Of a DNA stretch of 34,407 nucleotides, positions 19,164 to 27,949 are shown piece after piece. The notes under the pieces are model-generated. The model had not been told where the DNA came from. It searched no databases and worked only from the letters and a program-made list of their open reading frames with translations. The DNA comes from an uncultured Microbacteriaceae bacterium (GTDB taxonomy: Bacteria > Actinomycetota > Actinomycetes > Actinomycetales > Microbacteriaceae), in NCBI GenBank assembly GCA_903915075.1, contig CAIWRM010000104.1, positions 1-34,407 of the forward strand. Direction: 5' to 3'. Made by a program: the position numbers and the translations under genes. Numbering within the stretch: position 1 is the first letter of the stretch; each line of letters opens with the position of its first letter.

Positions 19164-19582
19164 TGTGTGTTGTCCTCTCGAGTGGCGTGTCCGTTGTTGC
19201 GTACGTTTCGGGCCCGATCAATTCTCCCGCCCTGGACGAGGGCGTAGACCCACATTGCGGTAAAGACTGCCCCGACCACAAACATCGCTCCGGTAATGAA
19301 TCCGCTCGCCACAACGACCGCTTGGGCGATCCACCCGAGGACAAGGCCGACGGTGAAACGCGCGAACAAGGCACCGGCAATGAGAACCGCGATAACGAGC
19401 CCGCCACCCACGAGTGCCTGAACGAAATCGAGCGCTTTGAGGCCCAGCAGGGTGAGCGCACCCAGGCCCACCACAATCGCTTCGAAGCCCAACACAATGG
19501 CCATGAGCGATTCCCGCGTGCCACGCTGACGTCGTGGCGTTCGCCGGGGTTGCCCGTGCGGTTGTGGTTGCGTTGAACTCAT
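19160..19582 (-). CDS. DUF4233-like membrane protein
   Basis: RESLMAIVLGFEAIVVGLGALTLLGLKAL... with four hydrophobic segments, located between folC and ndk. ATGA overlaps at both ends. Confidence 0.8.
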   Translation of the reverse strand: MSSTQPQPHGQPRRTPRRQRGTRESLMAIVLGFEAIVVGLGALTLLGLKALDFVQALVGGGLVIAVLIAGALFARFTVGLVLGWIAQAVVVASGFITGAMFVVGAVFTAMWVYALVQGGRIDRARNVRNNGHATREDNTQ

Positions 19583-20940
19583 GACCATTTCTCCTCGATC
19601 GCGCAGGCCAGGGTGAGGCCCACGAGCGATATTGAGCCTGACACTACTACTGCGCCCTTGAGACTTTGCGCTGCATAGGCGCGAGCTTCAACCAATGCCA
19701 CCATGGGGTCGGGCTGCACGGTAACCAGAACCTCTGGGGGAAGGGACAGCGCGGCCGCGATGTCGCCAGCGTCGATGGCTCGATCGCTCGGAGGTGTGGT
19801 GAGAATGATGCGGTGCACAAACGGCGCCAGGGTCGAGACAAACTCCACGTAGTCCTTGTCGGCCAGCGATCCAAAGACCAGGGTGATGTCATCGCAGTCG
19901 AAATATGACGTCAACGCCTCAGCCAGCGATTGGGCGCCGTGTGGATTGTGCGCGGCGTCGACGATGACCGGCGGATTGCTAGCGACACGCTGAAGGCGCC
20001 CGGGCGACGTGACGGTAGCAAAAGCTTCAGCAAGGAGGTTGCGGTCGATGGTTTGGCTCGCCCCGCCCAAGAAACTCTCCACGGCCATCAGGGCCACAGC
20101 GGCGTTGATGGCCTGGTGATCCCCGAGCAACCCCAGGAACAGGTCGTCATAGGTGCCCGCCAAGCCGATAATCGAGACGAGCTGACCACCCACGGCAACC
20201 TCCGACACCACCGAGGTGCCCCCGGTGCCAAGAACGTTAATGGCGGACTCAGTCAGCGCGGCCGCTTCGCGAAGGACGGCCTCTCCGTCGGGTTCTTGCG
20301 GTGCCGACACCACCATGGCAGCAGGCTTGATGATGCCCGACTTCGTGCGTGCGATCGTGTTGATATCGGGTCCGAGTCGTTCGGTGTGATCGAGCGCAAT
20401 GGGCGTAAAGACGGCGACCACGCCATCGGCCACATTGGTGGCATCCCACTCTCCGCCCATGCCGGCCTCGACAACGGCAACGTCCACCGGGGCGTCGGCA
20501 AACGACGCAAAGCCCAGAACGGTGAGCACCTCAAAGAAGGTCAGTCGCAGCTCGCCCTTGGCGACCAGTTCGGCATCCACCATCTCTACATAGGGCTTGA
20601 TGTCAACCCAGTTGGCGACGAGCGTTTCGTCGGCAATGGGCTCGCCGTCAATCTGGATGCGCTCGTTGAGAGAAATCAGGTGGGGGCTTGTAAACAACCC
20701 GGTGCGGAGTCCGAGCGCGCGCAGAATCGACTCAATCAGGCGCGCGGTCGACGTCTTACCGTTCGTGCCCGCGATGTGAATCACGGGATACGCCCGGTGC
20801 ACGTCGCCGAGCAGTTCGACCACGCGACGTGTGGGTTCCAGACGGGGTTGGGGCTCCCCCTCCCCCATGCGCGAGAGGAGTTCCTGGTAGGCCAACTCGG
20901 CGGCGCGCGCGTATTCGGATTCCTCCGCCGACCTAGACAT
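19579..20940 (-). CDS. folC: Bifunctional folylpolyglutamate synthase/dihydrofolate synthase
   Basis: [88 protein letters not shown]. Start MSRSAEESE overlaps the ileS stop by 8 nt (ATGTCTAG). Confidence 0.96.
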   Translation of the reverse strand: MSRSAEESEYARAAELAYQELLSRMGEGEPQPRLEPTRRVVELLGDVHRAYPVIHIAGTNGKTSTARLIESILRALGLRTGLFTSPHLISLNERIQIDGEPIADETLVANWVDIKPYVEMVDAELVAKGELRLTFFEVLTVLGFASFADAPVDVAVVEAGMGGEWDATNVADGVVAVFTPIALDHTERLGPDINTIARTKSGIIKPAAMVVSAPQEPDGEAVLREAAALTESAINVLGTGGTSVVSEVAVGGQLVSIIGLAGTYDDLFLGLLGDHQAINAAVALMAVESFLGGASQTIDRNLLAEAFATVTSPGRLQRVASNPPVIVDAAHNPHGAQSLAEALTSYFDCDDITLVFGSLADKDYVEFVSTLAPFVHRIILTTPPSDRAIDAGDIAAALSLPPEVLVTVQPDPMVALVEARAYAAQSLKGAVVVSGSISLVGLTLACAIEEKWS

Positions 20941-23900
20941 GGTGGGTGCGCTCCGTTCGCGACACGGCAACGACGAAGTCGCCCACGTTGGCGAAGGCGC
21001 CCGCGTCAAAACGAGCGAAATGCTCAACGTCGGCACTCGAGACGTTGCCGAGCCACTCAGATGCCAACTGGCCACTCAGGGTGGGCAGCAGGTCAAACGT
21101 CGCCGGCGAGTGAATGGCAAACGTGGTGGCCAAGGTCTCTGCCGCGATGTCGGCGCCCGTGGCGTGCGCGAGGGCTGTTGCGTCGGCCTCGTCGAAACAC
21201 ACGACGTCGAGCACGATCCGATCGCTCACCTCGAAGCCAGCCGCCTTTCGGGTGTCCTGCACGGCCCGAATGAGGTCACGCTGGAAGCCTTCCGCCTCGA
21301 GTTCGGGTGTGGTCGTGACATCGAGCAGAACAAAACCACCGCTCGGGATGAGTGCGAGTGCGCGATCTGCGTCGTCGCCGGTCGCCCCGGTTTCGAGGGT
21401 GAGTTCGAACTCACCCGGCTCCAGCGCAGTTCCGCCCGCAACCACCACACCGTTGTTCTCAGACCAGTCGCCGTTCTTTGCCGCCTGAATGATGCGCTGC
21501 ACGTCCTTGCCCAAGCGGGGTCCCGCCGCACGGGCGTTGACCGACAACCGCGACGTGATGCCGAACTCGGTGGCGCTGTTTTCGGTCCAGGCCGTGTTGG
21601 TCACGGTTTTGACGTTCAGCTCATCTCGCAGGATGTCGGCATAAGCGCCGAGCGCCTGGGCGCGTTCGGTGACCACGACGAGTTCCGCGAGGGGCAAGCG
21701 CACACGTCGTCCCGTCTGCTTGCGCAGGGCGAGCGCCGTGGAGACAATCTCGCGGACCTCATCCATGTCGGTAACGAGGTCTGGAGCCTGCGGAAAGTCG
21801 TCGGCGCTCGGCCAGTCGGTGAGGTGCACAGAGCGACCCCCGGTAAGCCCCTGCCACATGCGCTCGGTGACCAGCGGCAAGAACGGCGCCGAAACACGGG
21901 TGAGCGTTTCGAGCACGGTGAACAGCGTGTCAAAGGCATCGCGTCCGTCGGCGGTTGAGGAACCCGACCAAAAACGGTCGCGCGAGCGGCGCACGTACCA
22001 GTTGGTCAGCACGTCGGCGAAGTCGCGCAGGGCCGCTGCTGCCAGTGTCGAGTCGAGCGCATCGAGGTGCTGCTGCACGGTGCGAATGACATCGCCGGTC
22101 TTGGCCAGCAGGTAGCGATCGAGGAGGTTGGTGCTGTCGGTGCGCCAGGTGGCCTCGTAACCGCCACCGTCATCGCCAGCAACGTTGGCGTAGAGCGTGA
22201 AGAAGTAATACGTGCTCCACAGCGGCAGCAGCATCTGGCGGGTGCCCTCTCGGATACCCTCCTCGGTGACAATCAGGTTGCCGCCGCGCAGCACCGACGA
22301 ACTCATCAAGAACCAGCGCATGGCATCGGAGCCGTCGCGGTCAAAGACCTCGTTGACATCCGGATAGTTGCGCAGCGACTTCGACATCTTCTGCCCGTCG
22401 TTACCGAGCACAATGCCGTGGCTAATCACGTTCGTGAATGCCGGGCGGTCGAAGAGTGCGGTGGACAGCACGTGCAGCGTATAGAACCAGCCGCGTGTTT
22501 GCCCGATGTACTCCACGATGTAGTCGGCCGGGTTGTGCGAATCGAACCATTCGCGATTCTCGAACGGGTAGTGCACCTGCGCGAACGGCATCGAGCCCGA
22601 GTCAAACCACACGTCGAGCACATCAGAAATGCGACGCATCGTGGATGAGCCGGTGGGGTCATCGGGATTCGGTCGGGTCAGCTCGTCGATCTGGGGTCGG
22701 TGCAGATCGGTGGGGCGCACACCGAAGTCGCGCTCGAGCTCGTCGAGCGAACCGTAGACATCCACCCGGGGGTAGTCCGGGTTGTCGCTCTTCCACACGG
22801 GAATGGGCGAACCCCAGAACCGATTGCGGCTGATGGACCAGTCGCGAGCACCCTCGAGCCACTTCCCGAACTGGCCGTCCTTGACGTTGTCGGGCACCCA
22901 GTTGATCTGCTGGTTGAGTTCGACCATGCGGTCGCGGAACTCGGTGACGCGCACGAACCACGACGAGACAGCCCGATAGATGAGCGGATTGCGGCAGCGC
23001 CAGCAGTGCGGGTACGAGTGCTCGTAGCTGGCGACGCGAACGAGCCGGCCCATCTCGCGCAGCATGGCCGTGAGGGGCTTGTTGGCGTCGAAGACCTGCT
23101 GACCCGCGACCTCGGTGATGCGCGACAGAAAGACGCCGCCGTCGTCGAGAGACATCATGACGGGAATGCCGTTCTCCTCGCACACCTTTTGGTCGTCCTC
23201 GCCGTAGGCGGGAGCCAGGTGCACGATTCCCGTGCCGTCGGCGGTGGTAACGAACTCTGCCGCGAAGATGCGCCAGGCGTTGGTCTGGTACTCCGGCTCG
23301 TCGGCAAAGTAGTCCCACAGGCGTTCGTAAGACACGCCAACGAGGTCACTGCCGAGAACGGTAGAAGTCACAGCGGCATGCACTTCTGCGGCGTCGGCGT
23401 AGCCGAGCTCCTTGGCGTAGGCGCCGGCCAGGTCCTCAGCGATCAGGAAAGCCGGTTGAGTAGTCGACGCATCGCCGTTCGCTGGTTGAGTAGTCGACGC
23501 ATCGCCGTTCGCTGGTTGAGTAGTCGACGCAGTAGACGTATCGAAACCCGCGAGGCTGAACGCGGGACCCGCCGGCACGACCGCATAGGTGATTGCAGGC
23601 CCCACGGCGAGCGCCGCGTTCGTGGGCAGTGTCCAGGGTGTGGTGGTCCAGGCGAGTGCCTGCACTCCCCCAAGCCCGAGTGCTTCGGCGCGCTCGCCCA
23701 CCAACGGGAAGGCGACGGTGACCGACTGGTCTTGACGCATCTTGTAGACGTCGTCATCCATGCGCAGTTCGTGATTGCTCAGCGGGGTCTGGTCGCGCCA
23801 GCAGTAGGGCAGCACACGGTATCCCTCGTAGGCGAGACCCTTGTCGTGCAGTTGCTTGAACGCCCAGATGGCGCTCTCCATAAAGGTGATGTCGAGGGTC

Positions 23901-24379
23901 TTGTAGTCGTTGTCGAAGTCAACCCAGCGGGCCTGGCGCGTCACGTATTCCTGCCACTCGTGCGTGTACTTGAGCACCGATTCTCGCGCCACCTTGTTGA
24001 AGGCCGCGATGCCCATCTCTTCGATCTGGCTCTTGTCGGTGATGCCCAGTTGGCGCTCGGCCTCCAGTTCGGCGGGGAGTCCGTGGGTGTCCCACCCGAA
24101 TCGGCGCTCGACGCGCTTGCCGCGCATGGTCTGGTAGCGCGGGAACAGGTCTTTGGCATAACCCGTGAGCAGGTGGCCGTAGTGCGGCAGACCGTTGGCA
24201 AACGGCGGCCCGTCGTAGAACACCCACTCTTCGGCGCCCTGCTCGGCGCGTTGCGCGATTGAGGCGCGGAACGTGTCATCCGCCTTCCAGAAGGCGAGCA
24301 CCTGCTCTTCGATGGCGGGAAACGACGGCGAAGGCACCACTTCGGAAGCCTCATTATTGGCCGACTTGGGATAGGTCAC
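20933..24379 (-). CDS. ileS: Isoleucyl-tRNA synthetase carrying an in-frame repeat insertion
   Basis: [108 protein letters not shown] at 24379 ([12 protein letters not shown]) with AGGAG upstream is the likely start; ATG 24409 is an in-frame alternative. Confidence 0.95.
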   Translation of the reverse strand: MTYPKSANNEASEVVPSPSFPAIEEQVLAFWKADDTFRASIAQRAEQGAEEWVFYDGPPFANGLPHYGHLLTGYAKDLFPRYQTMRGKRVERRFGWDTHGLPAELEAERQLGITDKSQIEEMGIAAFNKVARESVLKYTHEWQEYVTRQARWVDFDNDYKTLDITFMESAIWAFKQLHDKGLAYEGYRVLPYCWRDQTPLSNHELRMDDDVYKMRQDQSVTVAFPLVGERAEALGLGGVQALAWTTTPWTLPTNAALAVGPAITYAVVPAGPAFSLAGFDTSTASTTQPANGDASTTQPANGDASTTQPAFLIAEDLAGAYAKELGYADAAEVHAAVTSTVLGSDLVGVSYERLWDYFADEPEYQTNAWRIFAAEFVTTADGTGIVHLAPAYGEDDQKVCEENGIPVMMSLDDGGVFLSRITEVAGQQVFDANKPLTAMLREMGRLVRVASYEHSYPHCWRCRNPLIYRAVSSWFVRVTEFRDRMVELNQQINWVPDNVKDGQFGKWLEGARDWSISRNRFWGSPIPVWKSDNPDYPRVDVYGSLDELERDFGVRPTDLHRPQIDELTRPNPDDPTGSSTMRRISDVLDVWFDSGSMPFAQVHYPFENREWFDSHNPADYIVEYIGQTRGWFYTLHVLSTALFDRPAFTNVISHGIVLGNDGQKMSKSLRNYPDVNEVFDRDGSDAMRWFLMSSSVLRGGNLIVTEEGIREGTRQMLLPLWSTYYFFTLYANVAGDDGGGYEATWRTDSTNLLDRYLLAKTGDVIRTVQQHLDALDSTLAAAALRDFADVLTNWYVRRSRDRFWSGSSTADGRDAFDTLFTVLETLTRVSAPFLPLVTERMWQGLTGGRSVHLTDWPSADDFPQAPDLVTDMDEVREIVSTALALRKQTGRRVRLPLAELVVVTERAQALGAYADILRDELNVKTVTNTAWTENSATEFGITSRLSVNARAAGPRLGKDVQRIIQAAKNGDWSENNGVVVAGGTALEPGEFELTLETGATGDDADRALALIPSGGFVLLDVTTTPELEAEGFQRDLIRAVQDTRKAAGFEVSDRIVLDVVCFDEADATALAHATGADIAAETLATTFAIHSPATFDLLPTLSGQLASEWLGNVSSADVEHFARFDAGAFANVGDFVVAVSRTERTHHV
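23454..23552. repeat. Palindromic repeat element within ileS, made of two 30-bp tandem units plus a terminal unit
   Basis: GGTTGAGTAGTCGACGCATCGCCGTTCGCT exactly twice (23454-23483, 23484-23513), then GGTTGAGTAGTCGACGCAGTAGACGTATCGAAACCCGCG. Shares GGTTGAGTAGYCGACGCA and GTATCGAAACC with 33822-33895. Confidence 0.95.
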
Positions 24380-24409
24380 GGGTTTCTCCTGAAACGAAGG
24401 ATGGTTCAT

Positions 24410-24640
24410 CTACTTCGCCAGGACGCGATTTTCCCCGCATGTGGGGATTTTCGCGCGGTACCACCTGAGCTTGGTCTCGCGGGCGAGACCCTCTTGTTCT
24501 TTGGCTGTCACGGGCCAGACCCGTTCGGTTCTACTCTTCGTCGATTTCAGCAAGCTGACCCGGCGAATTTCTTCCGAAGACTCCCCGGTGATTGCCGGAT
24601 CAGTGTCTCTATGTCTCAGCCTAATACGTCACGCGGTAAA
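24410..24640 (-). promoter_or_regulatory. T-box leader (Ile-responsive, actinobacterial translational type) upstream of ileS
   Basis: Minus strand has canonical T-box AGGTGGTACCGCG (24455-24467). Upstream is CTGATCCGGCAATCACCGGGGAGTCTTCGGAAGAA, where the short hairpin CCGG-CAATCA-CCGG holds Ile codon ATC as specifier candidate. Stem GGGTCTCGCCCGCGAGACC precedes the T-box. Confidence 0.9.
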
Positions 24641-24723
24641 CTCGAGGCACCCACATCTGAGGCACACTCGCCGGCCGAGCCGGTAAACGACGCGGTGCCG
24701 CTCATAGAAATTCGAGGTTCATC

Positions 24724-27312
24724 ATGACGAGTAATGCTGCCGGCGTTCCCGAAAAACCTGCCCTCGAGGGCCTCGAAGACAAGTGGACCGCCACGTGGGA
24801 TTCGGAGGGCACATACCGGTTCGAGCGCGACGGCCAAACCCGCGCGAGCATCTTCTCCATCGACACCCCTCCCCCCACCGCTTCGGGCTCGCTGCACGTG
24901 GGACACGTGTTCAGCTACACGCACACCGACGTGATGGCGCGCTATCAGCGCATGTGCGGCAAAGAGGTCTTCTACCCCATGGGCTGGGACGACAACGGTC
25001 TGCCCACCGAGCGACGCGTACAGAACTACTACGGCGTTCGCTGCGACCCCTCGCTGCCCTACGAGGCCGGATTCACTCCCCCGTTTGAGGGTGGCGACAA
25101 CAAGAGCACCAAGGCCGCCGATCAGGTGCCCATCAGCCGACGCAACTTCATCGAGCTGTGCGAGAAGCTGACCGTCGAAGACGAGAAGCAGTTTGAGGCG
25201 CTGTGGCGCACGCTCGGCCTCTCGGTCGACTGGAACCAGACCTACCGCACCATTGGCAGCGATTCGATCCGCTCGTCGCAGCTGGCCTTCGTGCGCAACA
25301 TCGAGCGCGGCGAGGCCTATCAGGCCATGGCGCCCACACTGTGGGACGTCACGTTCCGCACCGCTGTGGCTCAGGCCGAGCTCGAAGACAAAGACATCGC
25401 GGGCGCGTATCACCGCCTCGCTTTCCACCGCTCGGGTGGCGACGACATCTTTATCGAGACCACGCGTCCCGAGCTACTCGCCGCGTGCGTGGCCCTCGTG
25501 GCCCACCCCGAGGATGAGCGCTACAAGCCACTCTTTGGATCGAACGTCACCACGCCCATTTTTGGCGTTGAGGTGCCAATTCTGGCTCACCACCTCGCGC
25601 AGCCCGACAAGGGTTCGGGCATCGCCATGATCTGTACGTTCGGTGATGTCACCGACGTGATCTGGTGGCGTGAGCTCGACCTGCCCAACCGCGCCATCAT
25701 CGGATTCGACGGTCGCATTCTGGGCGATGCTCCCGACGTGATTACCAGCGATGCCGGCAAGGCCGCGTTCGCTGAGATCGCCGGCAAGACCATCTTCTCG
25801 GCCAAAGAGGCCATGGTGGCCCTGCTGCGCGAGTCGGGCGAGATGGAGGGCGACCCCAAGCCCATCACGCATCCCGTGAAGTTCTTTGAGAAGGGCGACA
25901 AGCCGCTCGAGATTGTGTCCACGCGTCAGTGGTATGTAATCAACGGTGCCCGCGACGAAAAACTGCGCGGCCAGTTGCTGGAGTTTGGCAAGGAGCTCAA
26001 CTGGCACCCCGACTTCATGCGCGTGCGCTACGAAAACTGGGTCGGCGGACTCGCCGGAGACTGGCTCATTTCGCGCCAACGCTTCTTTGGTGTACCGATT
26101 CCCGTGTGGTATCCGCTCGACGCCGACGGCAACCCGGTCTTTGACCAGCCGCTCGTGGCACGCGACGGCCAGTTGCCGGTCGACCCGTCAAGCGATGTGC
26201 CCGAGGGTTACACCGAGGAGCAACGCGGGGCGGCCAACGGCTTCATTGGCGAGGTCGACGTGATGGACACGTGGGCCACCAGCTCGCTCACCCCCCAGCT
26301 GGCCGGCGGATGGGAACGCGATACCGAGCTGTGGAACCTCGTGTGGCCGTTTGACCTGCGCCCTCAGGGCCAGGACATCATCCGCACGTGGCTGTTCTCC
26401 ACCATGCTGCGCGCAGTTCTCGAGTCGGGCGAAATGCCGTGGCGCAACGCCGCCATCTCGGGCTTCATCGTGGACCCCGATCGCAAGAAGATGTCGAAGT
26501 CAAAGGGCAACGTGGTGACCCCGAGCGACATGCTCGAGCAGCATGGTTCCGACGCGGTTCGCTACTGGGCAGCGTCAAGTCGACTCGGTACGGATGCCGC
26601 CTTCGACCCGCAGAATCCCACCCAGATCAAGATTGGTCGCCGCCTGGCCATCAAGGTGCTCAACGCGTCCAAGTTCATTCTCGGCTTCGAGGTGCCCGCG
26701 GGCGATCTCCGGGCCGCCGTGACCAACCCCGTTGACCTGTCGATGCTGGCCACCCTGCGCGGTGTCGTCAACGATGCCACCGCAGCACTCGACGCCTACG
26801 ATCACGCCAAGGCGATGGAAGTCACCGAGTCGTTCCTCTGGAACTTCACCGATGACTACCTCGAGTTGGTTAAGGAGCGTGCGTACGACGCAGCACACTC
26901 CGACCAGGGTTCTGCTGCGGCAGCCCTGCGGATTGCCCTGACGGTTCTGCTGCGACTCTTTGCTCCGGTGCTGCCGTTTGCCACGGAGGAGACCTGGTCG
27001 TGGTTCGCGTCAGGATCGGTGCACCGCGCCGCCTGGCCGACGGTGGATGAACTCCCCGAGGGTGGCGACACCGGTGTGCTGAACACCGCCTCTGCCGCGT
27101 TGATTGGTATTCGTCGCGCCAAGACCGACGCCAAGGCCTCCCAGAAGACCGAAGTGACCTCGTGCGTGATTACCGCCCCGGCAGCCGCTCAGCCCTGGCT
27201 CGAAGCTGCCGCCGCCGACCTCAAGGCCGTGGGTCGCATCCACGCACTCCACATTGTCGAAGGCCCCGAGGTTGCCGTGACGTCAATCGAGCTGGCGCCC
27301 ACTCCCGAGTAG
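24724..27312 (+). CDS. valS: Valyl-tRNA synthetase
   Basis: PTASGSLHVGHVFSYTHTDVMARYQRMCGKEVFYPMGWDDNGLPTERRVQNYYGVRCD, RYENWVGGLAGDWLISRQRFFGVPIPVWY, DRKKMSKSKGNVVTPSDMLEQHGSDAVRYWAASSRLGTD. Confidence 0.96.
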   Translation: MTSNAAGVPEKPALEGLEDKWTATWDSEGTYRFERDGQTRASIFSIDTPPPTASGSLHVGHVFSYTHTDVMARYQRMCGKEVFYPMGWDDNGLPTERRVQNYYGVRCDPSLPYEAGFTPPFEGGDNKSTKAADQVPISRRNFIELCEKLTVEDEKQFEALWRTLGLSVDWNQTYRTIGSDSIRSSQLAFVRNIERGEAYQAMAPTLWDVTFRTAVAQAELEDKDIAGAYHRLAFHRSGGDDIFIETTRPELLAACVALVAHPEDERYKPLFGSNVTTPIFGVEVPILAHHLAQPDKGSGIAMICTFGDVTDVIWWRELDLPNRAIIGFDGRILGDAPDVITSDAGKAAFAEIAGKTIFSAKEAMVALLRESGEMEGDPKPITHPVKFFEKGDKPLEIVSTRQWYVINGARDEKLRGQLLEFGKELNWHPDFMRVRYENWVGGLAGDWLISRQRFFGVPIPVWYPLDADGNPVFDQPLVARDGQLPVDPSSDVPEGYTEEQRGAANGFIGEVDVMDTWATSSLTPQLAGGWERDTELWNLVWPFDLRPQGQDIIRTWLFSTMLRAVLESGEMPWRNAAISGFIVDPDRKKMSKSKGNVVTPSDMLEQHGSDAVRYWAASSRLGTDAAFDPQNPTQIKIGRRLAIKVLNASKFILGFEVPAGDLRAAVTNPVDLSMLATLRGVVNDATAALDAYDHAKAMEVTESFLWNFTDDYLELVKERAYDAAHSDQGSAAAALRIALTVLLRLFAPVLPFATEETWSWFASGSVHRAAWPTVDELPEGGDTGVLNTASAALIGIRRAKTDAKASQKTEVTSCVITAPAAAQPWLEAAAADLKAVGRIHALHIVEGPEVAVTSIELAPTPE

Positions 27313-27368
27313 TTTCCGCCACATTCTGCTGTCCTTCGTGCCACGTAGTGTGCGAATGGAGGGACAAC

Positions 27369-27902
27369 ATGAGAAACAATCACACGTTCGTAAATCCCAT
27401 ACTCGCCGGCGACTGGTTACCGATCGCACGATCCATCGCCTACGTTCTGGAGAGAGTCCCATTGAAGGCCTGTGCCGTCGCCGACTTCATGAGCTTCGGT
27501 GTTGACGAATGGGATTATTCGAGTCCGGTGAGAGGCCCGTATTTTCAGGTCTGGCACAAAAGCGATGGACGGCTTCTCGGCGAAGTCGGTTTTGGCCCCG
27601 ATCTCATCCGCGCGAACCCACAGGTCACGCAAATCCTTGCGTTTCTGGGGTTTACCCCGCCCACGCCGGGCGATGCCAACCACCCCAACTTCTCGAAGTT
27701 CTATCCTGCCGGCTGGAATGCCAGTGATGTCACGCGAGAGCTGATCACTGGCGTTCTGATGAGCAACATCCTGACCACCGAGGTCGGATTCCACCTGTTC
27801 TGCCCTGACCAGGCGGCCGTTGCAGACCTCGGTCTCGTGACCTACCACACGGGATTACGGATGTGGGTGGCTACCCAAGATAGCGCCTCGCTGACCGCTT
27901 AG
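27369..27902 (+). CDS. Hypothetical protein (possible YbjN / TY-Chap, T3SS-chaperone-like fold)
   Basis: ATG at 27369 with a purine-rich GGAGGG site upstream. The segment NFSKFYPAGWNASDVTRELITGVLMSN loosely resembles TY-Chap domains. Family assignment is weak. Confidence 0.6.
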   Translation: MRNNHTFVNPILAGDWLPIARSIAYVLERVPLKACAVADFMSFGVDEWDYSSPVRGPYFQVWHKSDGRLLGEVGFGPDLIRANPQVTQILAFLGFTPPTPGDANHPNFSKFYPAGWNASDVTRELITGVLMSNILTTEVGFHLFCPDQAAVADLGLVTYHTGLRMWVATQDSASLTA

Positions 27903-27908
27903 CGAGGC
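27885..27908 (+). terminator. Stem-loop spanning the stop codon of the hypothetical gene
   Basis: GCCTCGCT-GACCGCTT-AGCGAGGC, 8-bp perfect arms. The TAG stop (27900-27902) overlaps the 3' arm. No T-tract. Confidence 0.45.
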
Positions 27909-27949
27909 ACCCATGGGAAGGACGGCACGGCAACCGCGGCCTTCGAAGG

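Noticed and set aside
19930-21273. 447-aa plus-strand ORF
   Set aside because: Antisense shadow ORF across folC and the ileS 3' end, with no recognisable family features.
23454-23552. Interpretation of the ileS repeat as a CRISPR array
   Set aside because: Units are directly tandem without unique spacers, in frame in ileS, and shared with an intergenic palindromic element.
22700-24262. 520-aa plus-strand ORF with [10 protein letters not shown] repeats
   Set aside because: Antisense of ileS in a high-GC genome. Its repeats are the opposite-strand reading of the 30-bp element; the ileS frame has clear class I synthetase motifs.
24616-25428. 270-aa minus-strand ORF overlapping valS start and the T-box
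   Set aside because: Shadow of valS; no supporting domain, and it conflicts with the T-box leader.
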